From: Nothobranchius furzeri | Lineage: Eukaryota; Chordata; Actinopteri; Cyprinodontiformes; Nothobranchiidae | Length of the DNA stretch: 64,000 nt | Reading direction: 5' to 3' | NCBI RefSeq assembly: GCF_043380555.1 | Contig: NC_091749.1 | Coordinates: forward strand, 11,213,610-11,277,609 | Position numbers and translations under genes: made by a program | Shown here: positions 43,517 to 56,230 of the stretch, one piece after another | Position numbering within the stretch: position 1 is the stretch's first letter | Layout of the letters: the number at the start of each line of letters is the position of its first letter | The notes under the pieces: generated by a model | Told to the model about the DNA's origin: nothing | Databases searched by the model: none | The model's input: only the letters and a program-made list of their open reading frames with translations

Positions 43517-44579
43517 GAGACATTGCATTCACCCGCAAACAAACACTTCATATTAGATTCATCCAAACACAGGGTTGCTTTTTTAATACCAAAGTCTTTT
43601 ATAAATTGTGATGTTTTATAATTGTTTAGTAATAAATTTCTTAACCTTCTTAAACTTGACTCTTTCTTGAAATAAACACAGAGTGGGTGTACATTGATCA
43701 CTGAAGAGGCAAAGATCTTTAGATCTTCTGAATTAACAAATAATCTTTGCTATTAAATTAAATCTTTAAAAATAAATATTATAATCTGTAAAGGTGAATG
43801 TAAAGGTGAACTATTTCTTTATGTTTAACAACGGCAAAGGTATACAGGCTTTTATTTTGACAGCATCATAGCAACCGTAGCCAAGTAGGGAGGCGCGACG
43901 GGCGCAACACAGAAGAAGCAAACGTAAATCTATTAGAAGTAAAGACGGAGCAAAGGATAGGCTATTAACGGTTCATGGAGAAGAAGACAAAGAAAGTTTG
44001 AAGAATACTTCTGTCTAGCTTCAGTTGATAAGGGGAACAAGGTTTGTAACTATAATTCATGATGTTGTTATGAAAAAGGAACGTGTATGGGTACCTATAT
44101 GATTGTATTAGTTGTGAAAAAGGCTACCAATGTAATCAGTTATGCATTATGGTTTATTTTATGATTTATTTATTTTTTGTTTATGCCTAGCTCTTACGTT
44201 GGTTGGTTGATGATACGGACGGCTCAATAAATCATCATTCACGATCAGATCCGGCCTTCTCAATATTGACTGAATGCTACATAATCTTTTGATTAAAGAT
44301 AGACCAAGCAAGTTGGTGTATGAATTTATATCTATTATATTTATATATCCATATATAATATCATTCGTCAATTCGTTTGATCTTCTTAGGAATTAAAATA
44401 TAAGCTGATAGCAACAGCCTTTAATTCCTATGTTTAGGTCAGTAACCCTACAGTAACATTGAATCATCTCTGGTTTCAAAGGTAAGTTCAGGTGAGTACG
44501 AAGATGGAAAATCTTCATATGAGAAGTCAAGTGTGGATGAAGCTCATCCAAGCACGTCCTCTAGGGTCTCGTACGACCC
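43517..44579. other. Arm 2 AT-rich interval
   Basis: Counterpart of 22876-23918. No gene recognised. Confidence 0.4.
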
Positions 44580-44820
44580 ACCCTTGCATCATCAGTGGAA
44601 AAATAAGGGATTAAAGATAAATTATCAGTGACTGCAGAAAATAATTCAGGAGTAAATAAAAGTGGAAGCTCGGTCACAGGAGCCAAAACTCAGAGTTCTC
44701 TGGTTTCTGGCAGAGATACAGAATCCTCACAAGCAACTAACTCTGAAGCGTCGTCAGTCACATCTGGAAAATACCTGAAGGGAATGAACAAGAGGGGGGG
44801 GGTGTTTTAGAAGAAAATGA
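44580..44820 (-). other. Acidic open frame, arm 2 copy
   Basis: Counterpart of 22641-22875 on the opposite strand. Both strands stay open here as in arm 1, and the call is equally uncertain. Confidence 0.25.
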
Positions 44821-45369
44821 ACTTTTTTTCACTTAGGAAGTAAAAACAATAAAATCTCTAGTAGAAAGTAGATGTACACATACTCTATATGTCTATAAGT
44901 TTAGGCCCACTTGGTGACTTAGAATCGAGAAGCTGCTTAGATTTCACAAGCAAGTAGAAAAAATAGAAGCAAGAACAACAACAACAAAATATTTTTGTAA
45001 AGTTTATGTTTTTCTATCAAATAAAATGAAATAGAATACAAATATATATACATATATATAAAATATACACACAAAAATAAAATAAATAAATAAAATGACA
45101 CAAAAAAAGCCAAAAAAACAAACAAAAACCCATCCCTCCCGCAGAATCGCCACCTTATCGTGGTGGGAGGGTTTGAGGACCTCCATCGTCCTGGAAGCTG
45201 TGTAGTCTGGTTCATTAGCCCCTGTTAGGGTCGCCATGACAACATGGTCTCAGGTAGGTGGTCGGACTAAGCACGATTCAAACACCTGAAGATTAGACCT
45301 CCTCTATGTGGATGGTGAGATCGAGGTCTTCCATGTAGAGGAGGTGCTATCCATGGCCAGTCTTGTTGA

Positions 45370-45609
45370 TTATCTGGTGGACGGGGATCTGACCTCTGCA
45401 GAACAGCAGTGGGGACAGGGCGTCTCCTTGGTATTAGCCAAGTCAGTTAGCCATTCAGAGTGAGTCCCATCCTTTAGCAGCTGCTTCATTTGTGCTGCCA
45501 GGCACTCATGGAGTGCAGTGAGCTTCTTAAGGCAGTAGGCGTGGATCATGTTAGGTCCTGGAGCTGTCCAGTTCTTCAGACCTGAGGCTCTTTGTTGGAT
45601 GTCTGCCAC
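45370..45609 (-). pseudogene. Non-LTR RT fragment, arm 2 copy
   Basis: Counterpart of 21819-22058, reading SGLKNWTAPGPNMIH and LTALHECLAAQMKQLL on the minus strand. One substitution changes the Trp of HAYWLKK to Cys. Confidence 0.55.
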
Positions 45610-45720
45610 AGTGATGGATACTGGGTTCTGCTCAGGGAGGTGGCTGTGGTCTTCTCTAGAGAGACTAGCCCCTTTGCATCACTGTTCAGTCTCCAGACTT
45701 AGTGAACACAAACGGTCAGA

Positions 45721-46430
<710 letters not shown>

Positions 46431-46600
46431 ATCTACAGTGGGAAGTCTAGGTTTCTACCCTCACCTACTGTCGTAAGCTTTGGATAGTGACCAAAATAAT
46501 GAGATCATAGTTACCACCAGGAGACCTAAAGGAAGACCAAGGATACAATGGAGGGATTATGTTTCTCGTTTGTCTAGTTGAATCAGTTTTTTATGCTGTT
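46431..46600 (+). pseudogene. LINE C-terminal relic (RTE/Rex3- or R4-like)
   Basis: CCACCAGGAGACCTAAAGGA, then AGACCAAGGATACAATGGAG and GGATTATGTTTCTCG, read like the RRPKGRPRxRWRDYVSR end found at the C-terminus of several fish non-LTR elements. Only about 40 codons are recognisable, with several stops. Confidence 0.5.
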
Positions 46601-47629
46601 TTTGCTTTGCAAAAACTATCCCTCATACAAACAGTACATCCTCCCTCCGTGAAGCACTTGACGCCATTACAGCGCCGGATGATGTTTAAGTTTCACTTTC
46701 AGTTCCCTCACGTATATATTCACGCAATATTCTTTATTATTGTTGTTATTATTAGTGAGAGAAAAGGAAACTATATACTACTGAAAAATTAGCTGCAAAT
46801 ATTCAACATTATTATGTTAGAGTCCTGCAGATTATTATGATTTATGTTCGTTTTTGTTAGTTTATATAAATGAGTGTATCTCAGAAACTATTTTATGGAA
46901 GCACTTCAAATAAATTTGTGGTTGTTTGAAAGGATTGTGTGAAACTTTTTTCTATTGACAATTTTGAGGGATAAAGCTGTGGAATTTCTGTATAATGAAA
47001 AATGTGTGCAAAAACAAAAACGATTTTCAATTTCTCTATAGATAATTACATTTTTTAGTAAAATATTTTGTTGCTATGAACATTTTACATTTATATAATT
47101 AAAATTTAGAATATAAGGGTTGTATTGATGTATATAAAGGTGAAATACTCCAAAAAATGGCACCACAGCATGTAAAAATGTAAAGTTCTGTAGTCTTTCA
47201 AGCTAACCATCAAATGGTTAAACAATATATACTTTTAAAATAATAAACAAGCAACTTCAATTATTAAAACTTTTTTTATTTAACAAAGGACGAAAAGACA
47301 ATGAAAGAATTTTAAAAGTGCAATAGCAATAAAAATTACTGTTAATTATTTTATATATCAGAAAGAAATCTGCATTTAATAAATATCTCTATTTACAAAA
47401 TCATTCCCAACATTTGAGGCAAAATTTAATTTTTTTCTATTAATTTGTCACTAATTGAAGTTAAAACAACTGAACAAAACTTGCATAAACAGACTGAAAA
47501 ACAGTGAACAAATTCTTTTAACAGTTTGTGTGTGAAGTGCTTATAACAATATCCTAAATTTACCTCACCAGCAGTGGTGGCTCATGCAATGAACGGCAAC
47601 AAAAACCTTAGAAATAGTCCACTGTCGAG
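46601..47629. other. AT-rich 3' flank of the recombinase-like gene
   Basis: No gene recognised. For the minus-strand gene ending at 47630 this is the 3' untranslated or downstream region. A minus-strand AATAAA lies at 47275-47280, about 350 bp after the stop, and could serve as a polyadenylation signal. Confidence 0.45.
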
Positions 47630-47856
47630 TTAGGTAAATTTATGCTTTGAGGCAAGTCCTTTGTTTCTCACAAAATCCCTGATGTTTTGCCATGTACGCC
47701 CTTGCAAAACTGGCTCACTTGTTTTGCAAAATTCGCATTCTCCTTTTGTTGCCAACTTGGATTTTATTATGTGAGTTTTAAAGTGCTTCATAACAGCACT
47801 GACTTCCCTGGTGCTCCATGGCCTCCGTGTATATGCCATTTTACGTCGGATGGTGA
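47630..47856 (-). CDS. Recombinase-like gene, last exon (Myb/SANT-like domain)
   Basis: The exon follows acceptor TTGGTTTTCAG and enters in the expected phase with VTIRRKMAYTRRPWSTREVS. The domain has PWSTREVSAVMKHF, a Cys pair in GECEFCKTSEPVL, RTWQNIRDFVRNK and a basic end before TAA at 47630-47632. The W-S-x-x-E opening and R-T-W-x-x-I-x-x-F-V-x-N close fit a Myb/SANT-like helix-turn-helix, seen at the C-terminus of several uncharacterised fish zinc-finger proteins. It would bind DNA or chromatin. Confidence 0.8.
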
Positions 47857-48056
47857 CTGAAAACCAAAAAGAGACAAAGATTTATGACGATTGTCTTCCC
47901 AAGAACCAAATTACAATCTAACAGATAAACAATTAGGTGCACACATTTTCTTAGCTGTAATAATTAAATAAATTTAAAGCACGATTTTAAACTTTAAATT
48001 CGATTGTCAAAACCTTTGCTAAAATGTAAACTAAATTCATTGTAAACATTTGTTAC

Positions 48057-48110
48057 CTTTGGATGATGTTCCAACAGATGAACTGAAGTCCATCTCAGAT
48101 GACTCTGAAA
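48057..48110 (-). CDS. Recombinase-like gene, short Ser-rich exon
   Basis: A 54-bp exon with acceptor TCTCCCCCAG and donor AAAG/GTAACA, phase 1 at both sides. It encodes VSESSEMDFSSSVGTSSK. It lies about 6.6 kb from the previous exon, the gap being mostly satellite DNA. Confidence 0.75.
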
Positions 48111-49096
48111 CTGGGGGAGACAAGGGTTGTGTTAGTTAATGCAAGACAACTTTTAATAAAAAAGTTTCTCCACAAACTGAACTACTACTGGGACTACTTT
48201 TTAGCCAAGACTAGTCAATAAACCTTTTCCCAGCCAGATCACAGATTTTAAATCAAGAACTTTCCACATATGGCTGAAGTACTCTGGAATCTATAGGGCA
48301 AGAGTAGATAACCGCATTACAAGAGGTGTGGTATCCAGCCTGTTTTCAAGGATACTTTAACTTTTGAAATCCGATACAGTGCTATAATTTGTGCACTTTG
48401 GTGGGCTAATCATAGTGCTGTATCGGTTTGATGGGTGGCAAAATGTGACATAGTAGAACAAGATGGTGACAGCGAGTTTTAATAGAGTCTAAGCCAGGGT
48501 TGAACAGATTTAATAGAGTGGAAGCCAGTGTGGAAAAGTTTGAGTCTAAACTGGTGTGGAACAGTTTTTAATAGAATCTAAGCTGGTGTAGAATAGGTTT
48601 AATAGACTCTAAGCCAGTGTTGACCAGATTTAATAGTCAAAGCCAGTGTAGAAAAGTTTAAGAGTCTAAGCCGGTGTGGAACAGTTTTTAATAGAATATG
48701 AGCTGGTGTAGAACAGGTTTAATAGAGTCTAAGTCAGTGTTGACCAGATTTAATTGAGCTGAAGCCAGTGTGGAACAGCTTAAAAGAGTCTAAACTGGTG
48801 TGGAACAGTTTTTAATAGAATGTAAGCTGGTGTAGAATAGGTTTAATAGACTCTAAGCCAGTAATGACAAGATTTAATAGAGTCAAAGCCAGTGTGGAAC
48901 AGTTTAAAAGAGTCTAAGCCAGTGTGGAACAGTTTTTAATAGAATCTAAGCTGGTGTAGAACAGGTTTAATATAATCTAAGCCAGTGTAGAACAAGTTTA
49001 GTAGAGTCAAAGGCAGAATAAAACAGGTTTAATTGAGTCTAAATCAGAGTAGAATACTTTTGTTAGAGTCTAAGCCAGAGTAGAACAGTTTTAATA

Positions 49097-52000
49097 GTCT
49101 AAGCTAGAGTAGAACAGTTTTAATAGAGTCTAAGCCAGTGTGGAACAGTTTTAATAGAGTCTAAGCTAGAGTTAGAACAGTTTTAATAGTCTAAGCCAGT
49201 GTTGACCAGATTTAATAGAGTCTAAGCCAGAGTAGAACAGTTTTAATAGAGTCTAAGCTAAAGTAGAACTGTTTAAATAGTCTAAGCCAGTGTGAACAGT
49301 TTTAATAGAGTCTAAGCCAGTGTTGACCAGATTTAATAGTGTATGCCAGTTAAACTATTTTAAGTGAGTCTAAGCCAGTGTTCAACAGTTTTATTAGAGT
49401 CTAAGCCAGAGTAGAACAGTGTTAATAGAGTCTAAGGCAGAGTAGAACAGTTTTAATAGAGTCTAAGCTAGTATTGAATAGGATTAATAGAGTTTAAGCC
49501 AGAGTAGAACAGTTTTAATAGAGTCTAAGCTAGAGGAGAACAGTTTTAATGGAGTCTAAGCCAGAGTAGAACACTTTTATTAGAGTCTAAGCTAGAATAG
49601 AACAGTTTTAATGGAGTCTAAGCTAGTATTGAATAGGATTAATAGAGTTTAAGCCAGAGTAGAACAGTTTTAATGGAGTCTAAGCTAGAGTAGAACAGTT
49701 TTAATGGAGTCTAAGCTAGAGTAGAACACTTTTATTAGAGTCTAAGCTAGAATAGAACAGTTTTAATAGAGTCTAAGCTAGAGTAGAACAGTTTTAATGG
49801 AGTCTAAGCTAGAGTAGAACAGTTTTAATAGAGTCTAAGCTAGAGGAGAACAGTTTTAATAGAGTCTAAGCTAGTATTGAATAGGATTAATAGAGTTTAA
49901 GCCAGAGTAGAACAGTTTTAATGGAGTCTAAGCTAGAGAAGAACAGTTTTAATGGAGTCTAAGCCAGAGTAGAACACTTTTATTAGAGTCTAAGCTAGAA
50001 TAGAACAGTTTTAATAGAGTCTAAGCTAGAGTAGAACAGTTTTAATAGAGTCTAAGCTAGAGTAGAACAGTTTTAATGGAGTCTAAGCTAGAGTAGAACA
50101 GTTTTAATGGAGTCTAAGCTAGAGTAGAACAGTTTTAATAGAGTCTAAGCCAGAGTAGAACAGTTTTATTAGAGTCTAAGCCAGAGTAGAACAGTTTTAA
50201 TAGTCTAAGCTAGAGTAGAACACTTTTATTAGAGTCTAAGCTAGAATAGAACAGTTTTAATAGAGTCTAAGCTAGAGTAGAACAGTTTTAATGGAGTCTA
50301 AGCCAGAGTAGAACAGTTTTATTAGAGTCTAAACCAGAGTAGAACAGTTTTAATAGTCTAAGCTAGAGTAGAACACTTTTATTAGAGTCTAAGCTAGAAT
50401 AGAACAGTTTTAATAGAGTCCAAGCTAGAGTAGAACAGTTTTAATGGAGTCTAAGCTAGAGTAGAACAGTTTTAATGGAGTCTAAGCTAGAGTAGAACAG
50501 TTTTAATAGAGTCTAAGCCAGAGTAGAACACTTTTATTAGAGTCTAAGCTAGAATAGAACAGTTTTAATAGAGTCTAAGCTAGAGTAGAACAGTTTTAAT
50601 GGAGTCTAAGCTAGAGTAGAACAGTTTTAATGGAGTCTAAGCTAGAGGAGAACAGTTTTAATAGAGTCTAAGCCAGAGTAGAACAGTTTTATTAGAGTCT
50701 AAGCTAGAATAGAACCGTTTTAATAGAGTCTAAGCTAGAGTAGAACACTTTTAATGGAGTCTAAGCTAGAGTAGAACAGTTTTAATAGAGTCTAAGCTAG
50801 AGGAGAACACTTTTAATAGAGTCTAAGCCAGAGTAGAACACTTTTATTAGAGTCTAAGCTAGAATAGAACAGTTTTAATAGAGTCTAAACCAGAGTAGAA
50901 CACTTTTATTAGAGTCTAAGCTAGAATAGAACAGTTTTAATAGAGTCTAAGCTAGAGTAGAACAGTTTTAATGGAGTCTAAGCTAGAGTAGAACAGTTTT
51001 AATAGAGTCTAAGCTAGAGGAGAACAGTTTTAATTGAGTCTAAGCCAGAGTAGAACAGTTTTAATAGAGTCTAAGCCAGAGTAGAACACTTTATTGGAGT
51101 CTAAGCCAGAGTAGAACAGTTTTAATGGAGTCAAAGCTAGAGTGGAACAGTTTTAATAGAGACTAAGCTAGAGTAGAACTGTTTAAATAGAGTCTAGGCC
51201 AGTGTGGAACAGTTTTATGCTGGAGTTAAACTATTTTAAGTGAGTCTAAGCCAGAGTAGAACAGTTTTAACGGAGTCTAAGCTAGAGTAGAACAGTTTTA
51301 ATAGAGTCTAAGCTAGAGTAGAACAGTTTTAATAGAGTCTAAGCCAGTGTGGAACAGTTTTAATAGAGTCTAAGCTAGAGTTAGAACAGTTTTAATAGTC
51401 TAAGCCAGTGTTGACCAGATTTAATAGAGTCTAAGCCAGAGTAGAACAGTTTTAATAGAGTCTAAGCTAAAGTAGAACTGTTTAAATAGTCTAAGCCAGT
51501 GTGAACAGTTTTAATAGAGTCTAAGCCAGTGTTGACCAGATTTAATAGTGTATGCCAGTTAAACTATTTTAAGTGAGTCTAAGCCAGTGTTCAACAGTTT
51601 TATTAGAGTCTAAGCCAGAGTAGAACAGTGTTAATAGAGTCTAAGGCAGAGTAGAACAGTTTTAATAGAGTCTAAGCTAGTATTGAATAGGATTAATAGA
51701 GTTTAAGCCAGAGTAGAACAGTTTTAATAGAGTCTAAGCTAGAGGAGAACAGTTTTAATGGAGTCTAAGCCAGAGTAGAACACTTTTATTAGAGTCTAAG
51801 CTAGAATAGAACAGTTTTAATGGAGTCTAAGCTAGTATTGAATAGGATTAATAGAGTTTAAGCCAGAGTAGAACAGTTTTAATGGAGTCTAAGCTAGAGT
51901 AGAACAGTTTTAATGGAGTCTAAGCTAGAGTAGAACACTTTTATTAGAGTCTAAGCTAGAATAGAACAGTTTTAATAGAGTCTAAGCTAGAGTAGAACAG

Positions 52001-53514
52001 TTTTAATGGAGTCTAAGCTAGAGTAGAACAGTTTTAATAGAGTCTAAGCTAGAGGAGAACAGTTTTAATAGAGTCTAAGCTAGTATTGAATAGGATTAAT
52101 AGAGTTTAAGCCAGAGTAGAACAGTTTTAATGGAGTCTAAGCTAGAGAAGAACAGTTTTAATGGAGTCTAAGCCAGAGTAGAACACTTTTATTAGAGTCT
52201 AAGCTAGAATAGAACAGTTTTAATAGAGTCTAAGCTAGAGTAGAACAGTTTTAATAGAGTCTAAGCTAGAGTAGAACAGTTTTAATGGAGTCTAAGCTAG
52301 AGTAGAACAGTTTTAATGGAGTCTAAGCTAGAGTAGAACAGTTTTAATAGAGTCTAAGCCAGAGTAGAACAGTTTTATTAGAGTCTAAGCCAGAGTAGAA
52401 CAGTTTTAATAGTCTAAGCTAGAGTAGAACACTTTTATTAGAGTCTAAGCTAGAATAGAACAGTTTTAATAGAGTCTAAGCTAGAGTAGAACAGTTTTAA
52501 TGGAGTCTAAGCCAGAGTAGAACAGTTTTATTAGAGTCTAAACCAGAGTAGAACAGTTTTAATAGTCTAAGCTAGAGTAGAACACTTTTATTAGAGTCTA
52601 AGCTAGAATAGAACAGTTTTAATAGAGTCCAAGCTAGAGTAGAACAGTTTTAATGGAGTCTAAGCTAGAGTAGAACAGTTTTAATGGAGTCTAAGCTAGA
52701 GTAGAACAGTTTTAATAGAGTCTAAGCCAGAGTAGAACACTTTTATTAGAGTCTAAGCTAGAATAGAACAGTTTTAATAGAGTCTAAGCTAGAGTAGAAC
52801 AGTTTTAATGGAGTCTAAGCTAGAGTAGAACAGTTTTAATGGAGTCTAAGCTAGAGGAGAACAGTTTTAATAGAGTCTAAGCCAGAGTAGAACAGTTTTA
52901 TTAGAGTCTAAGCTAGAATAGAACCGTTTTAATAGAGTCTAAGCTAGAGTAGAACACTTTTAATGGAGTCTAAGCTAGAGTAGAACAGTTTTAATAGAGT
53001 CTAAGCTAGAGGAGAACACTTTTAATAGAGTCTAAGCCAGAGTAGAACACTTTTATTAGAGTCTAAGCTAGAATAGAACAGTTTTAATAGAGTCTAAACC
53101 AGAGTAGAACACTTTTATTAGAGTCTAAGCTAGAATAGAACAGTTTTAATAGAGTCTAAGCTAGAGTAGAACAGTTTTAATGGAGTCTAAGCTAGAGTAG
53201 AACAGTTTTAATAGAGTCTAAGCTAGAGGAGAACAGTTTTAATTGAGTCTAAGCCAGAGTAGAACAGTTTTAATAGAGTCTAAGCCAGAGTAGAACACTT
53301 TATTGGAGTCTAAGCCAGAGTAGAACAGTTTTAATGGAGTCAAAGCTAGAGTGGAACAGTTTTAATAGAGACTAAGCTAGAGTAGAACTGTTTAAATAGA
53401 GTCTAGGCCAGTGTGGAACAGTTTTATGCTGGAGTTAAACTATTTTAAGTGAGTCTAAGCCAGAGTAGAACAGTTTTAACGGAGTCTAAGCTAGAGTAGA
53501 ACAGTTTTAATAGA
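49097..53514. repeat. Higher-order duplication, two 2209-bp copies
   Basis: Copy 1 (49097-51305) and copy 2 (51306-53514) agree at every point I compared with an offset of 2209. This includes rare variants such as GAACCGTTTT (50711 and 52920) and ACACTTTATTGG. I found no difference in the spots checked. Either the duplication is very recent or it is an assembly artefact. Confidence 0.85.
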
Positions 53515-53634
53515 GTCTAAGCTAGAGGAGAACAGTTTTAATAGAGTCTAAGCCAGAGTAGAACAGTTTTAATAGAGTCTAAGCTAGAGTAGAACAGATT
53601 TAATAGAGTCTAAGCCAGTGTTGACCAGTTTTAA

Positions 53635-53870
53635 CCCTTTGATGCATAACGGTCACTACAGTGGACAGGTACTCAAAATTGTTATTTATTTATTTTTGCT
53701 ATTAAGCACAGCTGTTGAAGACTTTATTGCACTTGAGCCCCTCCATTTGGACTGCAGTAAGTCAAGCCGACATATTTCATGTTCAGAATGCACGCTGTCC
53801 ACTGAGGTGGACATGTAATAAACGATGTGTAAATTAAATGTTACAAAAAATATGTAAATTTGAAATGTGT
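53635..53870 (+). mobile_element. Insertion in the satellite, bounded by TTAA
   Basis: The satellite is interrupted between TTAA at 53631-53634 and TTAA at 53871-53874. The insert begins CCCTTTGATGCATAACGG, a piggyBac-like CCCTTTG end after TTAA. The right end does not mirror it, so it may be a truncated piggyBac-like element. Confidence 0.4.
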
Positions 53871-54757
53871 TTAATTCACAAGCCAGTGTGGAACAGCTTA
53901 AAAGAGTCTAAGCCAGTGTGGAACAGTTTTTAATAGAATCTAAGCCAGTGTAGAACAAGTTTAGTAGAGTCAAAACCAGAATAAAACAGGTTTAATTGAG
54001 TCTAAATCAGAGTAGAACAGTTTTAATTGAGTCAAAGCCAGTGTTGACCAGATTTAATAGAGTCTAAGCCAGTGTTGACCAGATTTAATAGAGTCTAAGC
54101 CAGAGTAGAACCGTTTTAATAGAGTCTAAGCTAGTGTTGACCAGATTTAGTAGAGTCTAAGCCAGAGTAGAACAGTTTTAATAGAGTCTAAGCTAGTGTT
54201 GACCAGATTTAGTAGAGTCTAAGCCAGAGTAGAACAGTTTTAATAGAGTCTAAGCCAGCGCTGATACGATTTAATAGAGTCTAAGCTAGAGTAGAACAGT
54301 TTTAATAGAGTCTAAGCCAGTGTTGACCAGATTTAATAGTCTAAGCTAGAGTAGAACAGTTTTAATAGAGTCTAAGCTAGAGGAGAACAGTTTTAATAGA
54401 GTCTAAGCCAGTGTGGAACAGTTCTAAGAGTCTATGCCGGAGTTAAACTATTTTAAGTGAGTCTAAGCCAGTGTTGAACAGTTTTATTAGAGTCTAAGGC
54501 AGAGTAGAACAGTTTTAATAGAGTCTAAGCCAGTATTGAACATGTTTAATTGAGTCCAAGCCAGTGTGGAACAGCTTAAGAGTCTAAGCCAGTGTGGAAC
54601 AGTTTTTAATAGAATCTAAGCTGGTGTAGAACAGGTTTAATAGAGTCTAAGCCAGCTTTGAACAGCTGCAGCTTGGGTTTCAGGTTTAAAGAAGATGTCC
54701 AATTGAATGTCATCAATAAATGTGAATATGTGAATTAGAATAAATAAAAGATCATAC

Positions 54758-54844
54758 CAGCAACGTATCCTGGAGCTGCTTGTGATTCATTATCGGAAGA
54801 CGAATTGCCATCTTCACTTTCATCTTCATCTTTGTCTGAGAATT
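54758..54844 (-). CDS. Recombinase-like gene, acidic linker exon
   Basis: An 87-bp exon between acceptor TCGGTGCAG and donor CTG/GTATGATC, phase 1 at both sides. It encodes an acidic, serine-rich linker (EFSDKDEDESEDGNSSSDNE). Exact frame preservation supports it. It likely forms a flexible or nuclear-protein-binding tail. Confidence 0.78.
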
Positions 54845-54989
54845 CTGCACCGAAAAAGTTTAGTTGTATGTGTTAGTTGTGTACTCCCATAAAATAGAAA
54901 TCCATGTGAACATAATTTTAAGGTTTTAAAGACACGCAGAGATTGCCCCACCCACCATATACAAGCAATGTGCATCATCTCGGAGCCTG

Positions 54990-55440
54990 CATTCCACCCA
55001 ACAACCTGCTGACCCCACTCCTACTCATAAACAAGGTGCGGAAGACAACAGACTAAATCCGTGGCATTGCTGTCTCCCTGGGTAGAGCTATGACCTCAAC
55101 TGTGGTGGCTCAGAGACATTTGTGGCTGACCATCTCCAGCGTCCCAGACCGAGACAGAGCTTCCCATTTGGACAAACCGATTCCCTCACAGGGCCTGCTC
55201 AGAAAGGCAAGATGTCTGATCAAGGGCACCCACAACTGAGCCAAAGCGTATGTTTTTGCCTCCTACACCTTGTTGCTGGTGGCAGCAACGAGCTCTGCTC
55301 CCACTTGACACAAACCTGTGCTTCCTTGTCGGTCTGCACGGAGTAAAGAATCTTCCTGCAGGGTCACAGAGAAGCTCTGTGAACTGCAAGAAGACAGTGG
55401 TCCTAATGTTGGGACCAGGTTTGTTTGGGCCTTAAGACTC
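54990..55440 (+). pseudogene. DIRS-like gag relic
   Basis: The plus frame reads SLGRAMTSTVVAQRHLWLTI, then VPDRDRASHLDKPIPSQGLL. This matches the pattern of the gag-like ORF of fish DIRS retrotransposons (R.M..LV...HLWL.......D...LD.PI...GLFG). Several stops and frame changes follow. It lies in the intron between 56355 and 54844, antisense to the gene. DIRS elements also encode a tyrosine recombinase, but none is visible in this relic. Confidence 0.5.
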
Positions 55441-55524
55441 TGACCTGAGCTTTGGCTTGATAACTCCAAAACTCCACTAAGCTGTCCTCAAAGCATTTGA
55501 TGTAGTTTTAGTGACTCTGGCAGC

Positions 55525-55760
55525 GTTCTTAAGTGCTCAACCTGTAACCAGAAGGTTGTGGTCCATCTGTTGCAGTGTTGTCCTTGGGCAAGAAGCTTCA
55601 CCCACTTTGCCTGTTGGTGGTGATTGGAGGGATTGGTGGCGCTATTGTACGGCAGCCCTACTTTTGTCTGTGTACGTCAGGGCAGCTGAGACTATGATAT
55701 AACTCATCACCACCATCATGTCAATGGGTGAATGACTGATTAGTAGTAAAGGGTCTTGGG
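55525..55760 (+). repeat. Dispersed retroposon-like repeat (CCTTGGGCAAG type)
   Basis: AACCAGAAGGTTGTGGTCCA, then GTCCTTGGGCAAGAAGCTTC, then GTGAATGACTG and AAAGGGTCTTGGGTAG-like words are the skeleton of a very common fish repeat. This copy is diverged. Confidence 0.6.
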
Positions 55761-55904
55761 TAGCTTTGCTATTCTAGTTAAAAGCACAGATGGCAATAAC
55801 CTGATAACAGCTCTCAGCCACTAAGAGCCTGTCCCAACTCTCAACAATTTGGAATAGTATATATGATTCATGCAAATTTTACAACAAAAATATTTCAAGC
55901 TGAT

Positions 55905-56230
55905 AAATGGTAAATGGCCTGGATTTGTATAGTGCCTTTTAGGGTTCTACAACCCCCAAGGCGCTTCACAACACCATCAGCCATCCACCCATTCACACAC
56001 ACACATATTCAGATCCTGGTGGTGATGAGCTACATAGTAGCCACAGCTGCCCTGAGGCACAATGACGAAGGAGAGTCCTGCCGAGCATTTGGCACAGACG
56101 GTCCCTCTGATAATCACCAGAAGGCAAGTTGAATTAAGTATTAATCCTAAGGACACAAATGTGGCATTCTCTGCTGAGAACTGGGATTAACTTACAACCT
56201 TCCTTACTGCATAACCTGCTCTACCGCCTG
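55905..56230 (+). repeat. Dispersed repeat 'A', third copy
   Basis: AAATGGTAAATGGCCTGGAT, AAGGCGCTTCACAACACCATCAG-type words, CACACACACACAT and CAGCTGCCCTGAGGC match the 3861-4205 copy in order. Divergence is moderate. Confidence 0.7.

Larger units (their letters stand above)
41200..45707 (-). repeat. Inverted repeat arm 2 (4.5 kb)
   Basis: Reverse complement of 21721-26235. The order on the plus strand here is LINE B RT, RNase H fragment, GC-rich segment with MITE, AT-rich interval, acidic frame and RT fragment. The outer edge runs into a CA microsatellite (45721-45830). Net length differs from arm 1 by only 7 bp. It joins smoothly to the upstream part of LINE B. Confidence 0.93.
48476..54665. 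repeat. 31-bp satellite array in a recombinase-gene intron
   Basis: About 200 monomers of consensus AGTCTAAGCTAGAGTAGAAC plus AGTTTTAATGG (31 bp), with variants of CTAG/CCAG, GTG/GAG and TGG/TAG. Monomers at both edges are more diverged and include TTGACCAGATTTAATAG forms; the centre is homogeneous. A non-repeat insertion lies at 53635-53870. No spacers separate monomers, so it is a satellite and not a CRISPR. Confidence 0.95.

Noticed and set aside
21721..45707. One giant transposon with 4.5-kb terminal inverted repeats
   Set aside because: No target duplication was seen at the outer edges, the arms consist of assorted older TE pieces, and the inner edge of arm 1 is a repair-type scar cutting through a LINE.
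48476..54665. CRISPR-like appearance of regularly spaced 31-bp repeats
   Set aside because: Monomers abut directly with no unique spacers, unit variants are gradual, and the context is a vertebrate-type intron.
54990..55440. DIRS-like relic as the source of the neighbouring tyrosine-recombinase exons
   Set aside because: The relic is on the opposite strand, only gag-like sequence is visible, and the recombinase exons show host-type introns and zinc fingers not typical of DIRS.
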